Of a stretch of DNA of 64,000 nucleotides, positions 24,161 through 33,701 are shown piece by piece. The translations under genes and the position numbers were made by a program. This DNA is from Cognataquiflexum rubidum (GTDB lineage Bacteria > Bacteroidota > Bacteroidia > Cytophagales > Cyclobacteriaceae), in NCBI RefSeq assembly GCF_022538115.1, contig NZ_JAKZAL010000006.1, positions 172,016 through 236,015 of the forward strand, in the 5' to 3' direction. The notes under the pieces were generated by a model, which worked only from the letters and a program-made list of their open reading frames with translations, searched no databases and was not told the origin of the DNA. The stretch's first letter is position 1. Each line of letters starts with the position of its first letter.

Positions 24161-25630
24161 TTATAATTTCAGAAACCGCTCTGCAATTTTGAGCTGACGG
24201 AAGCGGAATCGCTTTTTCACCCTGTGCTCGGCGCTTCGCTGCAGGATGTCTTTGAGCGTTTCCATGACTTCGATGGTATGGTCTCCTTTGTTGATCATGA
24301 CGCATTCTGCATTAGCCGCCTGACCGGCATCGGTGATTTCGGAGCGGGTGGCCATACCGGATTTGTTGAGACTCTCCAGCACTTGGGTGGCCCAAACCAC
24401 CGGCACATGGGCGGCTTCACAGATCCATAGGATCTCTTCCTGAATCTCTCCCATCCTTTCAAAACCTATTTCCACAGCAAGATCACCACGGGCAATCATC
24501 ACCCCAAAAGCCCTCTGTTTCATCCCTTCTATAAGCAGGGAAGGAAGGTTGCTGACTGCTTCCGGCGTTTCTATTTTGATGATCATCAAGGGAGGATGTT
24601 CTGAAATGGCCTTGAGTTCCTTTCGGAGGTGGCTGATATCTGCAGCAGTCCTGACAAAGGAATAGCCCACCAGATCCGCATTTTCGCAGATAAAGGGGAG
24701 GCAAGCTTTGTCAAAATCTGTCAGCGAAGGAATCTGTATCAAGGTATCGGGAAAGTTGATTCCTTTCTCGGCCTTGATTTGACTTTTTTCAGAAGAGATC
24801 CGGGTAATCCTGATTCCGGCTTTGCCTGATTTGGTTTTTTCTACAGTAGCCCTGATAACACCATCATCGATATAGACTCGGTCTCCTTTTTTCAAAAACC
24901 CTATAATTCCTGGAACATTGGGGCTGATGACGACATCATCCTGTCCAAAGCCTTTGGCTTCTTCGGCCAGCCAAATCAGTTCGCCTTCCTTCACCTTGAC
25001 TTTTCCCTTGTCTTTTCCTTTGCCAAGTAAGACAGTTCTGATCTTGGGTCCCGCAAGGTCCATGTATACTTTGCAGTCTATCCCTGTTCTCTTGCTTGCT
25101 TTTCGGAGTTTATTGATCATTTTGGACCAAGTAGCCTCATCATCGTGGGCGCAGTTGATCCGGGCGACATTCATCCCGTTTTCGAGTAAGCTTTTGATCA
25201 AAGCATAGCTATCCGCAAATCCAGAATCAAATGTTACCATTAAAGAGGGAATGCTCGGAATGGTTTTGTGGCCAAACAGTAAATGGCTTTTTTCATCAAT
25301 TTTCTTTTTGCTGAATGAAAAATCGCAGATATCAATATGGTCTGTGGGAAAAGTTTCTCCCAATACCTCCAAAATCGCCTGAACCTGTCTCCTGATATGG
25401 CTTTCGCTGCTTGCAAGTGAAGACAAGCCATGAACATGAAGTGCGTCCTGAAGAACACGGAGATCCCTGTTTCTGACACTCAGGTATTCCACCAGATTTT
25501 TGGCAGCTTCTTTTTGGTCTTTGTGTAGGCTTGCGATGATACCGGATTTATGGACAACATCGGTGGCCATGGTTTTTTCTAAAGAAATGAGTTCTTTTTT
25601 GATGAAATCAAGAGATGCTGAACCGGTCAT
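24161..25630 (-). CDS. Pyruvate kinase-like protein with N-terminal extension and no C-terminal allosteric domain
   Basis: 489 aa. The first ~125 residues are not part of the pyruvate kinase barrel. The barrel follows with recognisable active-site segments: GMNVARINCAHDD, YMDLAGPKIRT, RVYIDDGVIRA, IIKIETPEAVSNLP, MIARGDLAVEIGFERM and ATQVLESLNKSGMATRSEITDA. The protein stops about 30 residues after the barrel, so the C-terminal domain that binds allosteric effectors in standard enzymes is missing, and the usual VMLSGETA segment reads CVMINKGDH. It probably converts PEP and ADP to pyruvate and ATP without classical regulation, but a different phosphotransfer or regulatory role is possible. It is flanked by repeats and not in an operon. 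Confidence 0.82.
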   Translation of the reverse strand: MTGSASLDFIKKELISLEKTMATDVVHKSGIIASLHKDQKEAAKNLVEYLSVRNRDLRVLQDALHVHGLSSLASSESHIRRQVQAILEVLGETFPTDHIDICDFSFSKKKIDEKSHLLFGHKTIPSIPSLMVTFDSGFADSYALIKSLLENGMNVARINCAHDDEATWSKMINKLRKASKRTGIDCKVYMDLAGPKIRTVLLGKGKDKGKVKVKEGELIWLAEEAKGFGQDDVVISPNVPGIIGFLKKGDRVYIDDGVIRATVEKTKSGKAGIRITRISSEKSQIKAEKGINFPDTLIQIPSLTDFDKACLPFICENADLVGYSFVRTAADISHLRKELKAISEHPPLMIIKIETPEAVSNLPSLLIEGMKQRAFGVMIARGDLAVEIGFERMGEIQEEILWICEAAHVPVVWATQVLESLNKSGMATRSEITDAGQAANAECVMINKGDHTIEVMETLKDILQRSAEHRVKKRFRFRQLKIAERFLKL

Positions 25631-25681
25631 TTTGGAAGGATTTATTCTTTAAATCTAATGCTAAAAATTCAGGTTTTCGAA

Positions 25682-27148
25682 TCAGTCAAAGCCTTTTTTA
25701 TATTGGTTTCCAAATCTGTCGATCACCTCCACTTCCACTTTTGAATCAGGATTGGTTGGCCTGAATACAAACATATGCCCATTCTTTTGGGCGGAGATCC
25801 AAGGCTGCTTTTTGGGTTTTCCCGGTGCATAGATTTCCATTGCCAATGGATCTGAGGCGATGACCTGTACAGGTTGGACAGTTCTGTTTCCGTTTTCATA
25901 CACATTGACCTTCCATTCAGGATCCCAATTCCAAATATTGACCATGTAGTCATTGGGGAAATCCGGGTGGGTTCCCGGACGGTAAATACGGAACTGGAAA
26001 TCCGGGTTTTCACCTACGCTTTGGTAATGCCAAGACAAATCTCCTGCATCAGACCTGTAGACGCCATAGCCTTTTGGAGTGCCGTCATAGCAGATTCCTG
26101 ACCACCATGCCCCGCTGATGGCCGAGGTGTTGTGCTCAAAAATATTGTTGATCACTGTGTTTTCATTCCAATGCACATGTCCCGAAATCAGATGTGCCTC
26201 ATGCCCTTCCAAAATCTTGTACAAAGCTTCCCTATTGATGACCGATTCCTTGTTGATATCACGGCCGGGATTATGGGCTACGATCTGCGAAAAACTCGGA
26301 ATATGAAGGAAAATGACAAGCGGATTTTCTTTTGGGACCAAAGCCAGATCCTTCTCCAACCAAGCTAATTGGGTCTCGGGGAGGTAGCCGTAGTATTGTT
26401 TGCTTCCCAAAAAGTACACATCATTCAGGACGATATAGTGGGTTTTTCCCCTGTTGAAGGAATAATAGGCAGGTCCAAACTGACTTGTAAATGGTTCTTG
26501 ACTGCTCTCGTTTGACCTTGCATTCAGGTTGATGTCATGGTTGCCCAACACCTGAAAGAACGGAATCCCGGTAGATTTGATGCCTTGATTGTATTGCTCA
26601 TACAATTCAAACTTGTCAAAAACCAAATCTCCGACGCCGACGCCAAAAAGGTTTGGATCGTTGAGTGCCGCTTTCTTTTTTCTGAGGTCAGCACATGATT
26701 CCGAGATAAATTGATTGGCTTCTTCCTCCGTCTGCACCTGCGGATCGGCGATTGCGATGAAGTGGTGGTCGGATTCATCATTTGGGTTTGGCTTCAGCTC
26801 AAAAAGAAGGGTGTTGGTGGGTTTGGTCAGATCAACTCTTCTGAAAAAATCCACCGAACCGTTATCCAATAAGTCAAAAGCATATCCGGAAGGGTAGGAG
26901 ATAAATACAAATTCCTGGTCGGTGGTAAATTCAAACTCCCCTTTTTCATCGGTAAGGACAATGTCTTTGCCGTCAGATACAATGATGTTTTTTAGCTGAT
27001 TACCATTTGAGGTAACTTTTCCTTTGACTAGGGTATAAGAGAGCGATTGAGAATTTTCCTGACCAGAAACTGAATGGTTTCCTGTAGCAAGTAAGATTAA
27101 TATCCAAAAAAAAGAGAGTTGAAAAAAGCTGTTTCGGTACTTGTTCAT
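25682..27148 (-). CDS. Secreted calcineurin-like metallophosphoesterase
   Basis: 488 aa exported enzyme; ATG 27148 gives the signal peptide SFFQLSFFWILILLATGNHSVSGQ, so the longer frame from 27178 is not used. A carboxypeptidase-regulatory-like domain (about 35-110; KGKVTSNGNQLKNIIVSDG) precedes the phosphoesterase: FIAIADPQVQ, GVGDLVFDKFELY, VLGNHDIN, VIFLHIPSF and LISGHVHWNE supply the metal-binding Asp, Asn and His residues in order. A C-terminal domain of about 130 residues matches those of Bacteroidota MPPE proteins. Likely a periplasmic phosphomonoesterase or phosphodiesterase. Substrate is unknown. Confidence 0.9.
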   Translation of the reverse strand: MNKYRNSFFQLSFFWILILLATGNHSVSGQENSQSLSYTLVKGKVTSNGNQLKNIIVSDGKDIVLTDEKGEFEFTTDQEFVFISYPSGYAFDLLDNGSVDFFRRVDLTKPTNTLLFELKPNPNDESDHHFIAIADPQVQTEEEANQFISESCADLRKKKAALNDPNLFGVGVGDLVFDKFELYEQYNQGIKSTGIPFFQVLGNHDINLNARSNESSQEPFTSQFGPAYYSFNRGKTHYIVLNDVYFLGSKQYYGYLPETQLAWLEKDLALVPKENPLVIFLHIPSFSQIVAHNPGRDINKESVINREALYKILEGHEAHLISGHVHWNENTVINNIFEHNTSAISGAWWSGICYDGTPKGYGVYRSDAGDLSWHYQSVGENPDFQFRIYRPGTHPDFPNDYMVNIWNWDPEWKVNVYENGNRTVQPVQVIASDPLAMEIYAPGKPKKQPWISAQKNGHMFVFRPTNPDSKVEVEVIDRFGNQYKKGFD

Positions 27149-27203
27149 GCTGATTGAATTTCCTGTCAACTTAAACAAAAAGAGGCATCCTGAAAAGGAT
27201 GGC

Positions 27204-28060
27204 TTTTGAATTTTTATGAATTTTGATTTGAGAAATAAATTCCAAACAACATTGAGGCCTTGAGTAACCTTGAATTGGAAGTTAAATAGCTACTTTTCTT
27301 AGTGCTCAAGCCCCATCGGGGCGAAATATTAGTAGTCATGGGTAAGGTGCTTTGCGTAATTCCATACTTTCTCAAATCTCCATGCACCGCAGCCCATGGT
27401 TTAAAATGACGGAATGAGATATTTGTGATTTTTGGGAGAGAAAAGGTATAGAGTGAAATTGGGTTTCCACCAAAAACAGGGAAGGTTAATTTATCTATTT
27501 TATTCAATTCTTTTCTTAAGTATTTTCTTGTGGTTTCTTTCTTAAGTCACTTTTTGTCTTACCACAAAAAGTAACCAAAAAAGGCAAGAAATTTTAATCC
27601 TCCCCCGCGCAATGCCACGCCGGCCCGGAAAAATTTCTTCCTCCCCTCCAGTGTTCCAAAAAACGATTCCTGAAAGTAGGAGATTCCAAATTCTTTCACT
27701 TCGACAAACAGCCCCGAAGCGGGCTGAATAAGAATAGCCCCGTGCAAGGTGCTTCTCTGAATTTAATTCTTTAACCAATCCCCATGCACCGCCGCTCGGG
27801 GTAACGAAAATGCGATGTCCCTGGTCCCGATTAATATCGGGATTGCGAGAAAAAAGGCACAAAATGGAATTAGGTTTTCACCAAAAACAGGGAAGGTTAA
27901 TTTATGCTCAATAAAAAAAATTGAATTTATTCATCTCTTCCGTGCAATTCCTTTTCCTTACTTGGTATTGAGAGTCGTTGAAATCTTAGAGAAAAAAATT
28001 TATACGCATCGAGGTAATTACTAACCACCCCACGTGAATTAATCATTACTATTCCAATAA
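27204..28060. repeat. Gene-free 900 bp with a duplicated ~200-bp element
   Basis: Two imperfect copies of one element about 411 bp apart: copy A near 27,310-27,494 and copy B near 27,715-27,905. Each starts with a GC-rich hairpin (GCCCCATCGGGGC; AGCCCCGAAGCGGGCT), then AAGGTGCTT, later CCATGCACCGC, and ends with an identical 26-bp segment at 27469-27494 and 27880-27905. Between them, ACTTTTTGT-CTTACC-ACAAAAAGT (about 27,549-27,572) is a perfect 9-bp hairpin followed by a GC-rich stretch. Open frames on the minus strand here look spurious. It resembles a dispersed non-coding repeat, possibly a small non-autonomous element. Confidence 0.7.
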
Positions 28061-28116
28061 TCATGAACAAAAGCGTTAATCAAAGTCTTCTCTTTGTACA
28101 TTTTAAACAAATTTTT

Positions 28117-28524
28117 ATGAACATTGTAGAAACTGCCGTTGAAAACGGCTCATTCAAAACTCTGGTAGCTGCTGTGACTGCTGCCGAATTAGTAGAAACG
28201 TTAAATGGCGAAGGTCCTTTCACGGTTTTCGCTCCACTTGATACAGCATTTGAGAAGTTACCTGAAGGAACAGTAGAATCTTTGATTTTACCTGAAAACA
28301 AAGCTCAGTTACAAGGTATCCTTACATACCATGTGATTGCAGGAGAAGTATTGTCAGGCAATTTGTCTGACGGTATGGTTGCTACCACAGTAAATGGAGC
28401 AGAAGTTACGATCCATTTAACAGATGGAAAAGTATTTGTAAATGATGCAGAGGTTGTAAATGCTGATATTAAGACCGATAATGGCGTAATTCACGTCATC
28501 AACAAGGTAATAATGCCTGCTTAA
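28117..28524 (+). CDS. Single fasciclin (FAS1) domain protein
   Basis: One FAS1 domain fills the protein: MNIVETAVENGSFKTLVAAV at the start, GPFTVFAPLDTAFEKLP (motif H1), then TYHVIAGEVLSGNL (with the YH motif) and NGVIHVINKVIMP. An in-frame ATG at 28063 would add 18 residues that are neither a signal peptide nor FAS1-like, so I place the start at 28117 (135 aa). No export signal is visible, so the location is uncertain. FAS1 domains mediate adhesion or ligand binding. The gene stands alone and ends at a strong terminator. Confidence 0.85.
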   Translation: MNIVETAVENGSFKTLVAAVTAAELVETLNGEGPFTVFAPLDTAFEKLPEGTVESLILPENKAQLQGILTYHVIAGEVLSGNLSDGMVATTVNGAEVTIHLTDGKVFVNDAEVVNADIKTDNGVIHVINKVIMPA

Positions 28525-28557
28525 TTTTATATAATCAAATACAATTATTGCCTAAAG

Positions 28558-28586
28558 GCCCTGTTCAAAGCAGGGCTTTTTTTTTT
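28558..28586 (+). terminator. Intrinsic terminator of the fasciclin gene
   Basis: Stem GCCCTG / CAGGGC (28558-28563 and 28571-28576), loop TTCAAAG, followed by ten T. It lies 34 bp after the fasciclin stop. Confidence 0.9.
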
Positions 28587-28589
28587 GGG

Positions 28590-28810
28590 AGGTTTTAAGA
28601 GATAATTCACCAAAAACAGCCGGCCAAATCCTGTGAACTCTTTGCAAAACCTTTGCGTGAATTGCGGCTAGTGAAGAAAAAGGGGGGAAGGATGTCTGTG
28701 TATAAAAACCTTGAAGACCGACCACCTATTGCCTGCCTACTAAAGGCAGGGATCAACTATGGGTAGCCCGGAATAAGGACCGAGAAAAATATCAGGAGTT
28801 GGCGTGAACA
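28590..28810. other. Gene-free segment between fasciclin and Oar-like receptor genes
   Basis: No supported gene. It contains the word-type stretch CTTTGCAAAACCTTTGCGTG near 28,640, an inverted pair CCTGCCTACTAAAGGCAGG near 28,732, and a short CACCAAAAACAG that matches the end of the 27.2-28.0 kb element. Confidence 0.5.
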
Positions 28811-28841
28811 AAAAAGAGGCATCCTTTTCGGGATGCCTCTT
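28808..28841 (-). terminator. Intrinsic terminator of the Oar-like receptor
   Basis: Perfect 11-bp stem AAGAGGCATCC (28814-28824) / GGATGCCTCTT (28831-28841), loop TTTTCG. Read on the minus strand the hairpin is followed by TTTTTTGTT. It lies 22 bp after the receptor stop codon. Confidence 0.9.
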
Positions 28842-28863
28842 GATTTTTGAAATGATATTTTAA

Positions 28864-31800
28864 TTAGAAAGTAAATCTCAGACCAAACTGTAATCTCCAA
28901 ACGTCACCTGCACCGGCAGATGGGCTGAAGGAATCAGATATCAAAGTATTTCCTAAGTTTCTGAATCTAAACTGAGGTCTGTTGTTCGCATCCACACCTG
29001 CAGGTACAAGTGGAGAGGTTGAAGTCATAAACTGACCTACACCCCAATTTGGATTCAACAAGTTACCCACGTTCAAGATATCCACTCTAAACTCAAGCGC
29101 CTGCTTCTTAGAAGTAGTCAACAATGTTTGGGAACCACTGAAGTCAGCCCTGTACACCATTGGAAGGAAAACAGCACCTCTTTCGGCGATTTGTCCTCTG
29201 TTTGCGCTGAGGTATTTGTCTTGTTGAATGTATGCTTCCCATGCAGCAGACTGCTCCGCCGGAGTGAAAGTTCTTCCTGAAGAAGTGAATTGTACAAAGT
29301 TTGTTTCAGATGCAGTTGCCGGGATATAAAGCAAGTCATTAGAGAATCCTCCATCACCGTTGAAGTCACCGCCATAGACATAGCTTGCATTTCCGATTGT
29401 TCTTCCTTCCCAGAATAAGGAGAAAGAAGTAGTACCGAAGGAGAACAAATCAACAGAATAATTCATAACACCCACTACTCTGTGACCCATTGAGTTTGCT
29501 GAGAAACCCACTCCAGGGTTGTTTGGATCACCTTGGTGTTGGTTGTTGACCCATGAACCAAATGCGATGGAACCTGGATCGATAGTATTTCTAGCTTCTC
29601 CATAGCTGTAGAATGCCTTCAAATACAAACCGTTGGCAAATGGCTTTTCCAAAGTTATGGAAGCTATCCAAGAGCTACCGACCGCCTGATTTCCTAGAGT
29701 TACGGCATTGTCAATTTTATTATTGATCCTGTTGGTGAATGGATCTCTGTTAGGATCTGTATTTGGTCTTGCATCCGGAATCCATCTTGACCTTGGATCT
29801 GGACCAGTGAATGCCGAATTGGGGTTATCTAGATTGGCATTGTAATAAGCCACTCCATTTACATCCCTATTATACAAGAATTCACCTGTAGCGATGATTC
29901 CGCCAGGAAGTCTGTGGTCAATGGCAATATTGGTTCTCCATACCTGAGGGAATTTGAAAGTAGATTCCGTCATTGCCAATTCATAGTTAGGTGCAGGTTG
30001 ACCGGTCACGTTGGCAGGCTTGTAAAAATCCGGATCAGGATTAAACGGCCTAGAAGTCAGTGGTGCATTCTGTGCACTGCTCAACCTCTCAAAACCGGTC
30101 AAAATACCATTTGCTCCAATTTGGTTGGATATCCACACGTAAGCTGGCCTACCTGTAAAAACCCCCGTACCACCCCTAACTTGGGTGGTTCTTGCACCTT
30201 TGCTCAAATCATAATTGAAACCGACTCTAGGAGACCAAAGGATATTGGGATCAGGCATATTATCTGTTCTGAACTGAACAGTCTCTCCTGCAGGATTACG
30301 AAAGTTAAATCCTTCCACTTCTTGGTTTCTGAGGGCAGTCTCAGCAAAGAATGGTACGTCAATTCTCAAACCTACTGTAACCAAGAAATCTTTGTTGACT
30401 TGAATTTCATCCTGTCCGTAAATACCGCCATAGCTTACTTTTAGTGGCTGAACAGGTTTTTCTTGGCCAGGAATGTTATTATAGCGAACCTCAAACCTTC
30501 TTAAATTAGCTGTTCCTGGAGTGCCTGCTAAGTTTGCATTGGCATCAGCATAAAAATCCTCCAAAGAGTTGTAAGTATAAGCTGACTGAGATCCCGGGAA
30601 GAACACGTTTTCAGACTCATATCTTTCGAAGCTGAAACCTGTGGTGATGGTATGCTTACCTTTGAAGATCTGAAGGTTGTCTTGGATCTGGAAAGTCTTA
30701 TATCTCAATTCATTGCTTGGAGTAAATGGCTCAAAACCAAAAGTAGTATAAGTAGCTCCATCTTTCAAGATATCCACCAATGGGAAGAAATCACCTCTAC
30801 TACCCCTACTTTCATCCTGATAGGTATAACCTACAATCAAGTTGTTGGTCATGGTAGGAGACAGTCTTGAATTCAATTCAGCTACGATAGATCGTATATT
30901 TTCATTGATTAGATAATTAGAATTTTGGAAATTCAAAGCATTCAAATTAGATCTTCTGCCTCCAAATCCCAAAGAAGATGAGTTAGAAAGTAAAACATCA
31001 GAAGAGGAATCCAAATGGTTATACCTAACGCTCAATTTGTTTCTGTCATTGATATTGTAATCCACTTTAGCCAAAAACTTGGTTGCGATGGTAGAGTGGT
31101 CATAACCTTGATAAGGTCCTGTTTCATAACCGAAGTTATTTCTCAAATAAGAACTTAAAGTATTTAGGTCTGATGCCAAAACACGCGTGGTATTACCTGT
31201 GATAGGATCACTGCCGTTGTTGGCAACGAAGTTTGTTCCAGGAGTGGTTTCCTTATCATCTTCGAATGAAGCAAAAAAGAACAATTTGTTTTTGATGATT
31301 GGACCACCCAATCTGAAACCTACCTGCCTGTATTTGAATTCTCCTGGATCAAAAGAATTGTCTCCGGCCTGGGTACCGACATTATCGCTTCCTCTCCAGA
31401 AATAATATGCCGAACCTGTAAATTCATTGGTACCGCTTCTAGTTACTGTATTGACACCGGCACCGGTAAAGTTTCCTTGTCTCACGTCATAAGGAGCCAC
31501 GTTAACAGAAATCTGGTCGATCGCATCCAAGGAGATAGGAGATACCCCCGTTCTGTCCCCTGGCTGGCTTCCAAGTCCAAAAGAGTTGTTGAAATATGAA
31601 CCATCGACAGTGATGTTGTTCAATCTGCTGTCTTGACCACCAAATGAATTACCGTTTGCCTGTGGGGTCAACCTGGTAAAGTCACCTATTCTACGGGAAA
31701 TGGTTGGCAATTTGTTGATGGTTTCGTTGCCGATAGCAGTAGTTGCACCAGTCCTATCGGAGCTGAATACTGCATTTTTATCACCTGTTACCACTACTTC

Positions 31801-32160
31801 AGCCAATTCTTCTCCATCACCAAGCATGGTGACGTTGACGTTGGCCGCAATACCCAAACTCAAAAATACACCTTCAACAGTCTGGGTTTCAAAACCGATA
31901 AAAGATACTGTAACCGAGTAAGGTCCACCAACCCTCATACCGGGAATGGTATATCTGCCATCGATATTCGTCACTGCGCCATACCTTGTACCTGAAGGCG
32001 TGTGTGTGGCCACTACATTGGCACCGGGAAGGGTTTCCCCGCTGCTTTCTACTACCCTACCAGACATACTGGAGGTGGATACTCCTTGCGAATATGCAAC
32101 ACCTGTAGCAAATACAAGCATGATGACTGCAAATAAACTTCTTAGTAATGAATGCCTCAT
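28864..32160 (-). CDS. Oar-like TonB-dependent receptor
   Basis: 1098 aa outer-membrane receptor. Signal peptide LLRSLFAVIMLVFATGVAYSQ, a carboxypeptidase-regulatory-like domain (about 28-110; SGRVVESSGETLPGANVV), a plug (ITVDGSYFNNSFGLGSQPGD) and a long barrel ending LQFGLRFTF with the terminal Phe of barrel proteins. The two-part SRRIGDFTRLTPQANG and NVTMLGDG segments are typical of Oar/OmpA-related TonB receptors, which lack a SusD partner. No transporter or lipoprotein gene adjoins it. Substrate is unknown; protein or peptide uptake is suggested for some relatives. A -7 box lies about 65 bp upstream. Confidence 0.92.
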   Translation of the reverse strand: MRHSLLRSLFAVIMLVFATGVAYSQGVSTSSMSGRVVESSGETLPGANVVATHTPSGTRYGAVTNIDGRYTIPGMRVGGPYSVTVSFIGFETQTVEGVFLSLGIAANVNVTMLGDGEELAEVVVTGDKNAVFSSDRTGATTAIGNETINKLPTISRRIGDFTRLTPQANGNSFGGQDSRLNNITVDGSYFNNSFGLGSQPGDRTGVSPISLDAIDQISVNVAPYDVRQGNFTGAGVNTVTRSGTNEFTGSAYYFWRGSDNVGTQAGDNSFDPGEFKYRQVGFRLGGPIIKNKLFFFASFEDDKETTPGTNFVANNGSDPITGNTTRVLASDLNTLSSYLRNNFGYETGPYQGYDHSTIATKFLAKVDYNINDRNKLSVRYNHLDSSSDVLLSNSSSLGFGGRRSNLNALNFQNSNYLINENIRSIVAELNSRLSPTMTNNLIVGYTYQDESRGSRGDFFPLVDILKDGATYTTFGFEPFTPSNELRYKTFQIQDNLQIFKGKHTITTGFSFERYESENVFFPGSQSAYTYNSLEDFYADANANLAGTPGTANLRRFEVRYNNIPGQEKPVQPLKVSYGGIYGQDEIQVNKDFLVTVGLRIDVPFFAETALRNQEVEGFNFRNPAGETVQFRTDNMPDPNILWSPRVGFNYDLSKGARTTQVRGGTGVFTGRPAYVWISNQIGANGILTGFERLSSAQNAPLTSRPFNPDPDFYKPANVTGQPAPNYELAMTESTFKFPQVWRTNIAIDHRLPGGIIATGEFLYNRDVNGVAYYNANLDNPNSAFTGPDPRSRWIPDARPNTDPNRDPFTNRINNKIDNAVTLGNQAVGSSWIASITLEKPFANGLYLKAFYSYGEARNTIDPGSIAFGSWVNNQHQGDPNNPGVGFSANSMGHRVVGVMNYSVDLFSFGTTSFSLFWEGRTIGNASYVYGGDFNGDGGFSNDLLYIPATASETNFVQFTSSGRTFTPAEQSAAWEAYIQQDKYLSANRGQIAERGAVFLPMVYRADFSGSQTLLTTSKKQALEFRVDILNVGNLLNPNWGVGQFMTSTSPLVPAGVDANNRPQFRFRNLGNTLISDSFSPSAGAGDVWRLQFGLRFTF

Positions 32161-32221
32161 AATTTTTGTTTTTTGTGGAAAATTGAATTTATAACATTTG
32201 GACTTGGTTATTTTTCCGGTA

Positions 32222-32229
32222 CAAATGTA
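32222..32229 (-). promoter_or_regulatory. Candidate -7 box for the Oar-like receptor
   Basis: On the minus strand this reads TACATTTG, matching the Bacteroidota consensus TAnnTTTG, 61 bp upstream of the receptor ATG. No good -33 element precedes it. The rest of the 360-bp divergent gap (32,161-32,520) is AT-rich; CAATTTCAAAAAAAAATCC on the minus strand and AACATTAACCTAACATTAAA on the plus strand are the only evident features. Confidence 0.45.
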
Positions 32230-32520
32230 TAGGAGATGGGCTAGGATTTTTTTTTGAAATTGTTAAGTTTTAACAAATTTTCACAAGATTACTTAACATT
32301 AACCTAACATTAAAATCGAAAGGAGGTTTTATTTTTAACCAACTTTTTGTATTTCCTTACATTTTAATGCAGTTCACGTCATATTTACAATCCACGAATT
32401 TTGTTCTTTTTACCAATGTTAAAATAATATTACGGAATGGTATAAGGTTGCTATTGTGTAAAATGTCAAAATAAAAGTGTATAACTTGGCTATATTTAAC
32501 GATGAAAAAATCAGGTTTCT

Positions 32521-33213
32521 ATGAAAAATAAAAAGATGCTTTGGCTTTATTTATTCCTTTTTGCAGGAATAATTGACATTGTTTTTACCGCAAATGGTGA
32601 AAATTCTACCAGGATCTTTACCAAGCCTTTGATATTAATTGCGCTATGGGGATTTTTTATTTTTTCCAGTACAACAATCAAAGGAACCATTTTGAGAAAA
32701 AGTATGAGTGCTGCCTTGATTTTTTGTTGGATGGGTGATGTGCTATTGATGTTTCCGGATATGTTCCTTTATGGTTTGGGAGCATTTTTGATGGCGCATA
32801 TTTGTTACATCATTGGTTTCAAAATGGCCCAAACCAATCCTTTTGCTATCGGCAAGGTTGATTTTGTGAGACTTTTGCTTATCAATCTCCCGATTTATAT
32901 TGCCGCCTCTTTTGTCTATTTTCTCATCAATCCAGGACTGGGAAGTATTAAAGTACCGGTGGTGATTTACCTGATTGTCATTGTATTGATGGTGACTACC
33001 GCAAGAGAGCGGTATGGCAAGACCAATGCAGTGAGTTTTTGGCAGGTTTTTATCGGTGGAGCTTTTTTTATGGTTTCAGATGGCGTTTTGGCTATCAATC
33101 GGTTTTACCAATCTTTTCCTGAATCAGGTGTAATTGTGATGGGAACATACATTATCGCCCAATTCCTGATCGTTAAGGGGATTTTGGCGCATTTCCAAAA
33201 TGATACTAATTGA
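32521..33213 (+). CDS. YhhN/TMEM86-family membrane protein (putative lysoplasmalogenase)
   Basis: 230 aa integral membrane protein with about eight helices. Family hallmarks are a polar residue pair in an early helix (AALIFCWMGDVLLMFPDMF), the following GLGAFLMAHICYIIGF, and the late helix GGAFFMVSDGVLAINRF with a conserved Ser-Asp. Eukaryotic relatives hydrolyse lysoplasmalogens; the activity of bacterial YhhN proteins is less certain. The start ATG is immediately after an AT-rich leader. The gene stands alone, divergent from the Oar-like receptor. Confidence 0.85.
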   Translation: MKNKKMLWLYLFLFAGIIDIVFTANGENSTRIFTKPLILIALWGFFIFSSTTIKGTILRKSMSAALIFCWMGDVLLMFPDMFLYGLGAFLMAHICYIIGFKMAQTNPFAIGKVDFVRLLLINLPIYIAASFVYFLINPGLGSIKVPVVIYLIVIVLMVTTARERYGKTNAVSFWQVFIGGAFFMVSDGVLAINRFYQSFPESGVIVMGTYIIAQFLIVKGILAHFQNDTN

Positions 33214-33345
33214 TACTGGATATTACGATATTTGAAACCCATCCAATCTCTTACTAATTAAAAGCTTATCTGACATCCTGAATATCAAAAAGTATCCAGT
33301 ATCCATGAATATCAAAAAATTAATAAAAATTGGTTATTTGATCAA
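33214..33345. repeat. Inverted GATAT/ATATC word repeat at a convergent junction
   Basis: TTGATACTGGATATTACGAT on the left faces AGTATCCAGTATCCATGAAT on the right, giving an imperfect inverted repeat between the convergent yhhN and ytxJ genes. It is the same design as the AATATCC words elsewhere in the window and could serve as a two-way terminator or RNA end structure. Confidence 0.5.
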
Positions 33346-33365
33346 ATTCAAAAAGTACTTCTGAA

Positions 33366-33701
33366 TTATATCCTCCCCATAATATCCGCATAGTTGATAC
33401 CCATGTGGCTGTTGTCATAGACCGCTTTTCCTGATTTGACAATAATGACTTGGGGGGATTCATGGTAGACGCTGAATTCCTTTTCGATCTGATTGGAGAC
33501 ATCACGATGGCGGATCAGATCCAAAAAATAAGGAGTGACTTTTTCGGCATCTTCTTTTTTCCAATTTCTCTTCAGCCTATCCCAGGCCATACTGCTAACC
33601 GAACACCGGGTCGAATGCTTGAAAATCAACACCGGCTTGTCGCCACTTAACTCCTTGATTTCGTCTAGCTGTGATAAGCTTTCCAATTTATTCCAATCCA
33701 T
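33366..33701 (-). CDS. ytxJ: YtxJ, bacillithiol-system monothiol protein
   Basis: Thioredoxin-fold protein of 111 aa. The active site HSTRCSVSSMAW has a single cysteine in the position of a CXXC motif, and the cis-Pro loop is HESPQVIIVKSG. This is the DUF2847/YtxJ family, linked to bacillithiol redox chemistry and acting as a bacilliredoxin-like reductant of mixed disulfides. Its presence implies a bacillithiol-producing host, as is usual for this phylum. It stands alone on the minus strand. Confidence 0.9.
   Translation of the reverse strand: MDWNKLESLSQLDEIKELSGDKPVLIFKHSTRCSVSSMAWDRLKRNWKKEDAEKVTPYFLDLIRHRDVSNQIEKEFSVYHESPQVIIVKSGKAVYDNSHMGINYADIMGRI

Noticed and set aside
27184..27207. 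Imperfect hairpin GAGGCATCC/GGATGGC resembling the receptor terminator
   Set aside because: It lies upstream, not downstream, of the metallophosphoesterase gene and contains a mismatch; its function cannot be supported.
27542..27862. Minus-strand ORF of 106 codons
   Set aside because: It runs through the intergenic repeat and hairpin, with no start context or domain; it resembles the spurious ORFs that intergenic repeats of this phylum often give (impression, not checked).
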